Shown here piece by piece: positions 1 to 6,535 of a stretch of 10,941 nt of DNA; the first letter of the stretch is position 1, and every line of letters starts with the position of its first letter. Position numbers and translations under genes: made by a program. The notes below the pieces were generated by a model, which saw only the letters and a list, made by a program, of their open reading frames with translations, was not told where the DNA came from and did not search any database. Source of the DNA: UBA2283 sp041658955 (lineage in GTDB: Bacteria; Patescibacteriota; Microgenomatia; UBA12405); NCBI GenBank assembly GCA_041658955.1, contig JBAZZE010000028.1, positions 1-10,941 of the forward strand, in the 5' to 3' direction.

Positions 1-80
1 TTTTGGTTATCAACAGTGATGACTTGATCTTCTTTGACAAGATATTGAGTGCCGGAGACGGCAATTACGGCGTATTTCAT
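1..80 (-). CDS. rplU: Ribosomal protein L21, 5' end only (cut by the window edge)
   Basis: The first 26 codons are visible, and the gene continues beyond position 1. The N-terminus begins MKYAVIAVSGTQYLV and continues with KEDQVITVD. This matches the L21 start, where a short beta strand (YAVI), a G-x-QY motif and a basic/acidic turn precede a V-I/V strand. L21 binds 23S rRNA in the large ribosomal subunit. The ATG at 80-78 is the natural L21 start. No Shine-Dalgarno sequence precedes it; only 8 nt separate it from a TATAAT box, so the mRNA is probably leaderless. The gene lies 92 nt downstream of rodA on the same strand. Identification rests on a short N-terminal piece but the motif is characteristic. 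Confidence 0.85.
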   Translation of the reverse strand, partial: MKYAVIAVSGTQYLVKEDQVITVDNQ

Positions 81-88
81 ACTGGGGA

Positions 89-117
89 ATTATAACAAAC
101 TCATCTCCCGCTACCAA
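89..117 (-). promoter_or_regulatory. Promoter for rplU
   Basis: A perfect TATAAT (-10) lies at 94-89 and TTGGTA (4 of 6 matches to TTGACA) at 117-112, with an optimal 17-nt spacer. The expected transcription start is near 83-82, only about 2-3 nt before the rplU ATG. The -35 hexamer sits inside a short palindrome, TACCA-AG-TGGTA (112-123), which could be an operator or could be chance. Confidence 0.65.
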
Positions 118-168
118 GTGGTAAATATATAGAGTCATTCTTTGGTGACGAAAGAAGGCTTGGAGATG
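102..168 (-). repeat. Nested inverted repeats between rodA and rplU
   Basis: On the minus strand a 7-bp stem pairs CATCTCC (168-162) with GGAGATG (108-102). It encloses two smaller hairpins: TTCTTT/AAAGAA at 156-138 with a 7-nt loop, and TACC/GGTA at 123-112 with a 4-nt loop. A rodA read-through transcript could therefore fold as a three-way junction. No U-tract follows, so this is not a convincing intrinsic terminator. Its function, if any, is unknown. Confidence 0.35.
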
Positions 169-172
169 GGTT

Positions 173-1168
173 CTAGGAGTAGATAATACCCAAAGAAAAC
201 ATCAAAGCCATGAGTGAAGAACCTCCCACAGAGAGGAACGGAAGCGGAATCCCGGTGACAGGAAGGATCCCCAAGTTCATACCAATGTTGATAAAGGCAG
301 TAAACCAGATTTGGAAAGTTATACCTAAAATAAATATTTTTAATTGAGGGTGAGTTTGAAAACTGTATGCCCGGTTGATTAATGTTTTAATCAGCAAAAA
401 ATAAGATCCGATAATAATACTAATTCCAATTAGCCCCAACTCTTCAGCGGTCGAAGCAAACATAAAATCGGTGTGTTTTTCAGGAAGAAATAAAAGTTGT
501 CCTTGAGTCCCCTTTCGATAACCTTTTCCCCAGATACCACCTGAGCCGATAGCAATTTTTGATTGGATGACATTGTAACCTTTACCCAGCGGATCAGACT
601 GTGGACTAAGAAAATGGGAAATGCGATCTTTTTGGTAACCATGTAACATGGTGGTCCAAACCAGTGGTGAAAGAATAGTTCCTATAGCCAACAGAATTAG
701 AATTTGTTTGAAGAATTTTTTGTTATAAAGTACAAGTGGCGCTGTGAGTAGAAGAATAGTTAACCCACTCCCCAAGTCTGGTTGCATTAGGGTGATAAAA
801 AAGGGAATTAAAATGAGCAGTGGAAACGAAGTGTTGACAAGAAAGAGCATTAGCCAAGGTTTGACAAATTCTGAAGGTTGAATCGACATGAAACCTAATT
901 CGATCCATCTTCGAGAACCTCGGGTGATGTTATTCAGGGCTATTGGAGTCAATAACAATAAACAGCTGATCACGAAAACAAATATTTTTGAAGAGGCTAT
1001 CTGGCGAGGGTTGACTTGAGTTCCGGCGAAAAACAAGCCAATCCCGATCCCCCAAGAGAGTAGTTGTTTGCCAAGTAGTCCTGGTGACAGGGAACTAATC
1101 ATCAGCATATTAATGGAAAATAAAATTCCCAAGCTGATGATTAGCGGTAAGTAGTTTTTTGGCGCCAC
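173..1168 (-). CDS. rodA: RodA-type SEDS peptidoglycan glycosyltransferase
   Basis: This 331-aa polytopic membrane protein of the FtsW/RodA/SpoVE (SEDS) family polymerises lipid II into glycan strands, usually with a class B PBP, in the elongation machinery. Visible family motifs are GSRRWIELGF and SIQPSEFVK (about 84-103), QPDLGSG (129-135), GSGGIWGKGY (208-217), LPEKHTDFMFA (228-238) with the catalytic Asp at about 234, AEELG (241-245), and the C-terminal LPVTGIPLPFLSVGGSS (302-318). The KHTDF and GTQGQ motifs favour RodA over FtsW. It is slightly shorter than typical RodA (about 370 aa), with a short N-terminus and almost no C-terminal tail. The start is GTG at 1168-1166; an in-frame TAA two codons upstream makes it the first possible start. 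The gene follows ileS after 8 nt and is probably cotranscribed with it. No clear Shine-Dalgarno site is present. A second SEDS gene (ftsW) lies upstream in the window, so the two probably divide elongation and septation between them. Confidence 0.9.
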   Translation of the reverse strand: MAPKNYLPLIISLGILFSINMLMISSLSPGLLGKQLLSWGIGIGLFFAGTQVNPRQIASSKIFVFVISCLLLLTPIALNNITRGSRRWIELGFMSIQPSEFVKPWLMLFLVNTSFPLLILIPFFITLMQPDLGSGLTILLLTAPLVLYNKKFFKQILILLAIGTILSPLVWTTMLHGYQKDRISHFLSPQSDPLGKGYNVIQSKIAIGSGGIWGKGYRKGTQGQLLFLPEKHTDFMFASTAEELGLIGISIIIGSYFLLIKTLINRAYSFQTHPQLKIFILGITFQIWFTAFINIGMNLGILPVTGIPLPFLSVGGSSLMALMFSLGIIYS

Positions 1169-1176
1169 TTTTTAGT

Positions 1177-3939
1177 TTAGGCCTTATCAACTACTAATGC
1201 GTCACCGATGACAATACTGTCGGCAAGTGTTTTGGTAAGGATCTCGGTTTCAAAGTTTTTAGGCCATTTGGGAGCGGCGATAGTAATTCGATCGTTAACC
1301 TTCAAACCCTGTTCTTTGCGCATAACTTGGATGGCACGAATGAGGTCGCGTGATTCACACTCTTCGATTAATTCTGGAGTGAGGTTGCTATCGATACTAA
1401 CTTCATTGCCTATCAGTACTGCTTTGACATTAGTTTCTTCCTTGATTATGGCCAAAAACTGTTCATCTAGCTTATCTACTATGGTAGCCGAAGCTAGAGG
1501 TTGGCGTACTTTGAGCCCTGATTTTTGGCGAAGTGCATGGATTTCCTGACAGTTATCACGAACAATGGTCATTTGGCTTTCAAGCCAAGTATCAATAAGT
1601 TCTGGTGTAAATTTGGGCCATGATTGTAAATGTACTGATTCAGTTGACTCCCCGACAGTTACTCCCTGAAGATTTTGAAAAATCGCTTCTGACAAGTAAG
1701 GAGTAAATGGTGCAGTTAACCGACTCAATTCAGTGAAACAATAATGGAGTAGTGTGAAGTTATCCTTACGATCACGATTGCGACGGATGTACCAAGTAGA
1801 TAGGTCAGAAACGAAGCTTTCAACTGCTGATGTGACCTTGGATGTTTGGTACTTTTCAATGGAATCGGTTACCTGTTTGATAGTGGAATTGAGACGAGAA
1901 ACCAGCCACTTATCGATAGTGTTGGTTAGGTCCTGTGGACTAAACTCTTCCCCTGGTTGCCAGTTTTCCATATTGGCATGCTGAGTAAAGAAGCGGTAAG
2001 AATTCCACAATATTAAAAAGTGTTCACGCTTAACCTTATCGGCGATGTTGTAACCAAAATTAACGTTAGTGTGAGGCTTTTGTTGGCAATAGAGCCAGCG
2101 CATTGCATCGGCACCCATTTTTTCGACAGCATCATCGTAAGGAATACCATTTTTCTTGGTTTTACTCATCCGTTCACCTGATTCGTCGCGAACTTCGGCG
2201 TGGGCGACGACATTTTTGTACGGTAGGGTGTTCTCCAGAGCTACGCTAAAGAAAAGCATGGAATAGAACCAGAGACGGACCTGCTCGATCATTTCTAAAA
2301 CTAGATCTGAGGGAAACCATTTTTCCCAATATTTTTTATCGGAAAGATAATTTAGTGTGGAAAATGGAACGACCCCTGCATCGAGCCAGCAGTCGCCGAC
2401 ATCAGTGATACGAGAAACACTTTCACCACATTTTGGACATTTAACTTTGATGTTATCGATCCAGGGACGGTGAAGAGATGGCAACTCATCGACCATTTTG
2501 GGGTCAACTGCCACTGATTTTAATTCATCTAAACTACCAACAATAGTCAATTCTCCACAAGAACATTCATAAAAAGGTAGAGCAAGTCCATAAAATCGTT
2601 TGCGACTTATCATCCAATCTTCCATGGAATCGAGCCAGTTTTGCATCCGGCGACCAACATATTTGGGGTGCCAATTGACTTTATCGGCAGCAGCTTTCAT
2701 CAATGGACGGATTTCGTCGGACTTGATATACCAACTGTCTTCGAGTCTAAACAAACATTTGGTTTTACAACGCCAACAATGTGGATAACGGTGAGTAATA
2801 GCCTCAGTTTTAAAAAGTGCACCAGTACTAGTGAGATATTCAAATACTTTTGGAGCAACATCATGGGCATACATACCCGAGAGCTCGCCATAACCTTGGA
2901 GAAAATGACCAGTTTCATCGAGCGGAGCAATCATGTCGGATGAAAGTTTTTTACCAAGTTCAAAGTCTTCTTGACCACAGCCAGGAGCGATGTGAACGAC
3001 ACCAGTTCCTTCGACAGGATCGACCATTTCCCAATTGGTTATATAGTGTTTGACATCTTTTTGAGCAGGAATGTCATAAACACTTTCGTAAGGAAGATTC
3101 AGTAATGTGTTGGCATCGATAGCTTCGTAGTCAGTAAGACCTAGGCGCTCGGCTGATAATTTGGCTAGGTAAAGATAGTCATCACCACTTTTGGCTTTGA
3201 CGTATTCAAATTTGGTGTTGATGGCTAAGAGTACATTTGCAGATAAGGTCCAAGGAGTAGTAGTCCAAGCGAGGACATATTCATTGGCTTTGCCAGAAAG
3301 TTTGAATTTTAAATATACCGAAGTATCGGTTATTTCTTTATATCCATCGGCTTCTTCGTGTTGGGAGAGTCCAGTCTCACAACGAGGACACCAGGTAGTA
3401 GCGCTTTTCTTTTTACATAACCAACCTTTTTGGTGGACTTGTTTAAGGAAGTACCAAATGTAAAGGTTGTTGTTCTGAGAGTTGGTGTAATAAGAGTTGT
3501 CCCAATCCATAAACATACCCAGTCGCTTGGATTGTTCGGTTTGAATTTTACTAAACTTATCTACTCTTGAGACACAAGTCTGTGTAAATTTATCTAGTCC
3601 AAAATCTGAAATATCTTTTTTGGAATTGAATCCGTTATCTTTTTCAACTTCGACTTCAACCCATAGTCCTTGGCAATCAAAACCGTTTTGAAAACGCTGT
3701 GCAAAACCCTGAGCATTCTTAAATCTTTGAAAAACGTCTTTTAGGGTACGACCACGGGCATGATGAACTCCCATGGAACCATTGGCAGTAATAGGTCCAT
3801 CTATAAAAGAAAAAATTTTTTCTGATTCATCGTTTTTGTGTAAATATCGACTAACTATGTCGGTGGTGTACCACCATTTGAGAATAGCGTTTTCTAAAAG
3901 TGGTAAGTCGAGGTTATTTGGTAGGTCAGGAAAGTACAT
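1177..3939 (-). CDS. ileS: Isoleucyl-tRNA synthetase, type 2-like, with GXHH active-site signature
   Basis: This 920-aa class Ia aminoacyl-tRNA synthetase charges tRNA-Ile. In order: N-terminal Rossmann half with DGPITANG (47-54), where the HIGH signature is replaced by GVHH (57-60); zinc-type CPRC (184-187); CP1 editing domain with WTTTPWTL (225-232) and GTGVVHIAPG (311-320); YPHCWRC (385-391); DWMISRKR (441-448); a second Cys cluster with CPKC (501-504); signature loop RMSKT (590-594) in place of KMSKS; then a helical anticodon-binding domain and a C-terminal extension. Editing motifs look intact, so Val-tRNA clearance is expected. The length and C-terminal region suggest the type 2 (eukaryote-like) class. 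The ATG at 3939-3937 has no Shine-Dalgarno site; the upstream 164 nt contain a leader ORF rich in Ile codons and a terminator, suggesting control by isoleucine supply. rodA follows after 8 nt. Confidence 0.96.
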   Translation of the reverse strand: MYFPDLPNNLDLPLLENAILKWWYTTDIVSRYLHKNDESEKIFSFIDGPITANGSMGVHHARGRTLKDVFQRFKNAQGFAQRFQNGFDCQGLWVEVEVEKDNGFNSKKDISDFGLDKFTQTCVSRVDKFSKIQTEQSKRLGMFMDWDNSYYTNSQNNNLYIWYFLKQVHQKGWLCKKKSATTWCPRCETGLSQHEEADGYKEITDTSVYLKFKLSGKANEYVLAWTTTPWTLSANVLLAINTKFEYVKAKSGDDYLYLAKLSAERLGLTDYEAIDANTLLNLPYESVYDIPAQKDVKHYITNWEMVDPVEGTGVVHIAPGCGQEDFELGKKLSSDMIAPLDETGHFLQGYGELSGMYAHDVAPKVFEYLTSTGALFKTEAITHRYPHCWRCKTKCLFRLEDSWYIKSDEIRPLMKAAADKVNWHPKYVGRRMQNWLDSMEDWMISRKRFYGLALPFYECSCGELTIVGSLDELKSVAVDPKMVDELPSLHRPWIDNIKVKCPKCGESVSRITDVGDCWLDAGVVPFSTLNYLSDKKYWEKWFPSDLVLEMIEQVRLWFYSMLFFSVALENTLPYKNVVAHAEVRDESGERMSKTKKNGIPYDDAVEKMGADAMRWLYCQQKPHTNVNFGYNIADKVKREHFLILWNSYRFFTQHANMENWQPGEEFSPQDLTNTIDKWLVSRLNSTIKQVTDSIEKYQTSKVTSAVESFVSDLSTWYIRRNRDRKDNFTLLHYCFTELSRLTAPFTPYLSEAIFQNLQGVTVGESTESVHLQSWPKFTPELIDTWLESQMTIVRDNCQEIHALRQKSGLKVRQPLASATIVDKLDEQFLAIIKEETNVKAVLIGNEVSIDSNLTPELIEECESRDLIRAIQVMRKEQGLKVNDRITIAAPKWPKNFETEILTKTLADSIVIGDALVVDKA

Positions 3940-3971
3940 GATTTTTAAAAATTACTAATGGTGAATTATTA

Positions 3972-3977
3972 ATTATA
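3972..3977 (-). promoter_or_regulatory. Possible second -10 element for ileS, downstream of the terminator
   Basis: A perfect TATAAT lies at 3977-3972 just after the terminator U-tract, giving a predicted start near 3965 and a 5' UTR of about 26 nt to the ileS ATG. No -35 match is seen at the right distance, because that position falls in the terminator stem. It could supply basal ileS transcription that bypasses attenuation, or be chance in AT-rich DNA. Confidence 0.3.
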
Positions 3978-3980
3978 GCT

Positions 3981-4012
3981 TAATAAATAAAAAATCCTTC
4001 TTGCGAAGGATT
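3981..4012 (-). terminator. Intrinsic terminator between ftsZ and ileS (attenuator terminator)
   Basis: On the minus strand a perfect 8-bp stem pairs AATCCTTC (4012-4005) with GAAGGATT (4000-3993), closed by a GCAA (GNRA) tetraloop at 4004-4001. It runs directly into a T-rich tail from 3994 to about 3982, with six consecutive T at 3994-3989. This is a textbook Rho-independent terminator. It sits after the ftsZ stop and the leader ORF and before ileS, so it can both end the division operon and gate ileS. Confidence 0.88.
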
Positions 4013-4018
4013 GAAGTG

Positions 4019-4053
4019 GCCAGTTTATCTCGGTTTTCACCGAAACTCCTGGC
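4019..4053 (-). promoter_or_regulatory. Structured leader hairpin upstream of ileS
   Basis: The minus-strand RNA can form an outer stem GCCAG (4053-4049) with CUGGC (4023-4019), an internal loop, and an inner 7-bp stem UUUCGGU (4045-4039) with ACCGAGA (4034-4028) capped by a GAAA tetraloop (4038-4035). The 5' arm begins at the last base of the leader ORF's TAG stop, so a ribosome on the leader would physically block it. An alternative pairing of AGGAGUU (4050-4044) with AAUCCU (4012-4007), with one bulged G, would take the 5' arm of the terminator and act as an antiterminator. Which fold wins cannot be judged by eye. Confidence 0.6.
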
Positions 4054-4082
4054 TAGGTAATGATTATTTTTTGGACAGTCAT
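4053..4082 (-). CDS. Putative ileS leader peptide with three tandem Ile codons
   Basis: A nine-codon ORF, MTVQKIIIT then TAG, starts at ATG 4082-4080. Codons 6-8 are ATA, ATC and ATT (4067-4059): three consecutive isoleucines using all three synonymous codons. It lies directly upstream of a structured hairpin, an intrinsic terminator and ileS. In known leader-peptide attenuators the control codons match the amino acid handled by the downstream gene, and ribosome stalling there prevents termination. The ATG follows a TATAAT by 12 nt with no Shine-Dalgarno site, so it would be translated from a nearly leaderless RNA, like rplU here. The alternative is a chance ORF in AT-rich spacer: Ile is common in these proteins. 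The exact placement makes chance less attractive. Confidence 0.6.
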   Translation of the reverse strand: MTVQKIIIT

Positions 4083-4094
4083 TTTTGTAGGATG

Positions 4095-4124
4095 ATTATA
4101 CACCTAACTTTTGTTCTTACGCAA
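4095..4124 (-). promoter_or_regulatory. Promoter for the ileS leader, overlapping the end of ftsZ
   Basis: A perfect TATAAT lies at 4100-4095, with TTGCGT (only TTG conserved) at 4124-4119 and an 18-nt spacer. The -35 lies inside the last codons of ftsZ. The predicted start is near 4088, about 6 nt before the leader ATG. It would make an RNA of about 100 nt if the terminator acts, or the ileS-rodA mRNA if it does not. The -10 is strong, the -35 weak. Confidence 0.5.
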
Positions 4125-5288
4125 AAATGAGGGAATATCAAACTCATCGACAATATCGACTCCTGAGGGAATGGTTTCATCTTTGAGTAAGTCACTCACC
4201 TGCGAAGACGTTACTGGCGCCGGTGGCGTTTGGTTGGTCGACGAGGGGGGTGAAGTAATAGTGGTACTGGTAGTTACAACTGTTGGAGTAGGAACAGGCT
4301 TTTTAAAAGATAGCATTTGTCGTTGGCGACTAGCATCAAAACCAGTAGCGATAACACTAACTTTAATTTTTCCAGTAAGAGCCTTATCAATAGTGGCTCC
4401 AAAAATTATATTGGCGTCGGGGGCGCAAAGAGCAGTAATAGTCTTGGCAGCATCTTCGATCTCGGACATGGTCAGATCAGGGCCACCAGTAATGTTGATG
4501 AGTACTCCACGGGCACCATCAATATTTACCTCAACTAAGGGTGAATCGATAGCGGCACTTACTGCAGCTCGAGCCCGATCAGCACCTTCGGCCTCCCCTA
4601 CTCCCATGAGAGCTGAACCAGCATTGCTCATTACAGTTTTAATATCGGCAAAATCAAGATTGATAAGTCCTGGGGTGGTAATTAGATCAGCAATAGCTTT
4701 GGTGCCTTTGTTTAAGACGGAATCAGCAATTTTAAAGGCTTCTAGGAGTGTGGCTTTATCATTGACCACCTCCATAACTTTTTGGTTGGGGATGACGATA
4801 AGAGTATCAACATTTTGTTTGAGATGAGCAATGCCTTCTTCGGCATTGGTCATGCGCCGGGTGCCTTCAAAAAGGAATGGTTTGGTGACGACAGCGATAG
4901 TTAGAGCCCCAATTTCTTTTTTGGCAATTTCAGCAATGACTGGAGCAGCGCCTGTACAAGTGCCACCTCCCATACCGCCGGTTATAAAAACCATATCGGT
5001 ACCCTCGAGGGCATCTTTAATACGATCATGAGATTCTTTAGCAGCTTCTGAACCAACTGACGGGTTTCCACCAGCGCCTAATCCTTTGGTGAGTTTTTCA
5101 CCAATTTGAATTTTGATAGGAGCTAGAGAATTGAGAAGGGCCTGGGAGTCGGTATTGACGGCAATAAAATCGACGCCTTTGATATTATCTTCGGCAATCA
5201 TGGAATTGATGGCGTTATTACCACCACCTCCAATACCGATTACTTTGAGACGGGCAAACTGTCCTGCGAGGTTTTTAATAAGGGCCAT
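4104..5288 (-). CDS. ftsZ: Cell division GTPase FtsZ
   Basis: This 394-aa tubulin homologue polymerises with GTP into the cytokinetic Z ring. Visible motifs: VIGIGGGGNNA (16-26), VNTDSQAL (44-51), tubulin signature GGGTCTG (107-113), ITGG (269 region), and the T7 synergy loop with N210, D212 and D215, whose acidic residues complete the GTPase site of the next subunit. A Pro/Thr/Ser-rich linker (about 330-378) leads to the C-terminal peptide DIPSFLRK (384-391), the docking site for FtsA and other partners. Length is normal. The signature normally reads GGGTGTG; codon 111 is TGT (Cys) instead of Gly (see findings). The ATG at 5288-5286 overlaps the ftsA stop by one base (TAATG), and no Shine-Dalgarno site is visible, so translation is probably coupled to ftsA. 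The gene is the last of the operon, followed by an intrinsic terminator about 90 nt downstream. Confidence 0.98.
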   Translation of the reverse strand: MALIKNLAGQFARLKVIGIGGGGNNAINSMIAEDNIKGVDFIAVNTDSQALLNSLAPIKIQIGEKLTKGLGAGGNPSVGSEAAKESHDRIKDALEGTDMVFITGGMGGGTCTGAAPVIAEIAKKEIGALTIAVVTKPFLFEGTRRMTNAEEGIAHLKQNVDTLIVIPNQKVMEVVNDKATLLEAFKIADSVLNKGTKAIADLITTPGLINLDFADIKTVMSNAGSALMGVGEAEGADRARAAVSAAIDSPLVEVNIDGARGVLINITGGPDLTMSEIEDAAKTITALCAPDANIIFGATIDKALTGKIKVSVIATGFDASRQRQMLSFKKPVPTPTVVTTSTTITSPPSSTNQTPPAPVTSSQVSDLLKDETIPSGVDIVDEFDIPSFLRKNKS

Positions 5289-6535
5289 TATGGAAGAAGA
5301 GGTTCGATCAAGCTCTTAATTTTATTGAATAAACCACTAACGTTGGACTTACTTTTTTTGTTTGAGGAACCAGAGGTATTTGATTGCTCTAGTCCGTACA
5401 TAAGTAAACCAATGGAACTGGTGTAGCTCGGATTAAGTATATCATCGACAATTCCTCCAAGCTTGGGAGGTGAAGCCACCCGGAGTGGCAAAGGAATTAC
5501 TTTAGAGCAAATGTCTTTAGCATTGATAGTCTGAGCTCCCCCACCAGTAATGACAATTCCGGCTGGAATAAGGGCAGAATAACCACTTGATTCTATTTGG
5601 TCGTAAATAAGGGTAAAAAGTTCCTCAAGACGAGGTTTGATTATGCCATTTACAGCGGTTTGGAGTGAGATCTTGTGTTTTTCTTCTGAAAGAATTCCAA
5701 AAACAGAGAGGTCGACATCATCTTCAAGCTTTTTGGCCTCGACAATTTTATTGATTTTTAGTTTGATTTTGTCGGCATCTTCAATGGATAGTCTTAGCCC
5801 AATTGCCAGATCGTTGGTGACATTGTTGGCACCTACGGGAATAACTGAAGAATATACCGGAGAACCTTCAGTATAGATAGTTAGTGAAGTAACACTTCCA
5901 CCAATGTCGATTAGGGCGACACCAAGTTCTTTTTCGGTGTTGGTGAGAGCGGCTTTGGCTGTGGCCAAACCAGAGAAAACTAGCGAGTCGACATCAATGC
6001 CGACTTCTTCAAGACATTTGTAAAGATTTTTAAGACTGGGGCTGGAAGCGAGAATCAGATGTGATTCGAGCTCAAGTCGGACACCATTCATACCAATAGG
6101 ATCAATAACCCCTTCTTGACCGTCAACTGTGTAGCGACGAGGAATAGTATGAATGAGTTCTTTACCTGCAGGCAGGGTGACTGCCTCGGCAGCTTCAATA
6201 ACTCGAGTAATATCAGAGTGAGTGATTTCACCATTGGGAGTGCTAACTGCGACCACACCTTGGGAATTTACAGATTCAATATGAGGAGCAGAAATAGATA
6301 CATGGGCACTTTTGAGCTGAAAACCAGCCATTCTTTCGGCTGATTCGATACTTTGAGTAATGGTTTGGGTGGCTTGATCTAAATTGATTATTTGACCTTT
6401 GCGAAAACCAGAAGCTGGAGTAGAAGCAACGGCGATGACATTAAATCGATCTTCGACTTCAAAAAATTGCCCGACAATAGTGGTAACTTTTGAAGTGCCG
6501 ATATCGATTCCACAAATTATTTTAGAATGTTGCAT
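5288..6535 (-). CDS. ftsA: Cell division protein FtsA
   Basis: This 415-aa actin-like ATPase tethers FtsZ filaments to the membrane. The phosphate-1 loop GIDIGTSKV is at 9-17, the SHS2/1C insert spans roughly 80-165, phosphate-2 motif LIDIGGSVTSL is at 208-218, and the adenosine motif VITGGGAQT at 328-336. After a Ser/Lys/Asn-rich linker (about 383-399) the protein ends in an amphipathic helix, GLFNKIKSLIEPLLP (401-415), the expected membrane-targeting sequence. Length is typical. The ATG at 6535-6533 overlaps the end of ftsQ by 14 nt and lacks a Shine-Dalgarno site. The adjacent ftsZ carries the matching C-terminal docking peptide. Confidence 0.97.
   Translation of the reverse strand: MQHSKIICGIDIGTSKVTTIVGQFFEVEDRFNVIAVASTPASGFRKGQIINLDQATQTITQSIESAERMAGFQLKSAHVSISAPHIESVNSQGVVAVSTPNGEITHSDITRVIEAAEAVTLPAGKELIHTIPRRYTVDGQEGVIDPIGMNGVRLELESHLILASSPSLKNLYKCLEEVGIDVDSLVFSGLATAKAALTNTEKELGVALIDIGGSVTSLTIYTEGSPVYSSVIPVGANNVTNDLAIGLRLSIEDADKIKLKINKIVEAKKLEDDVDLSVFGILSEEKHKISLQTAVNGIIKPRLEELFTLIYDQIESSGYSALIPAGIVITGGGAQTINAKDICSKVIPLPLRVASPPKLGGIVDDILNPSYTSSIGLLMYGLEQSNTSGSSNKKSKSNVSGLFNKIKSLIEPLLP

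Noticed and set aside
138..156. Hairpin TTCTTT/AAAGAA just downstream of rodA as an intrinsic terminator
   Set aside because: The stem is A/T-rich with a 7-nt loop and is not followed by a T-run on the minus strand, so it is unlikely to terminate transcription by itself.
3940..4103. T-box riboswitch upstream of ileS
   Set aside because: The region is too short for a T-box stem I and lacks the conserved T-box sequence that pairs with the tRNA acceptor end. The CGGUGAAAACCG hairpin only superficially resembles the antiterminator. The Ile-codon leader explains the terminator better.
4111..4827. Long open frame on the plus strand opposite ftsZ
   Set aside because: It is antisense to a strongly conserved gene, shows no recognisable domain, and its composition mirrors ftsZ codons.
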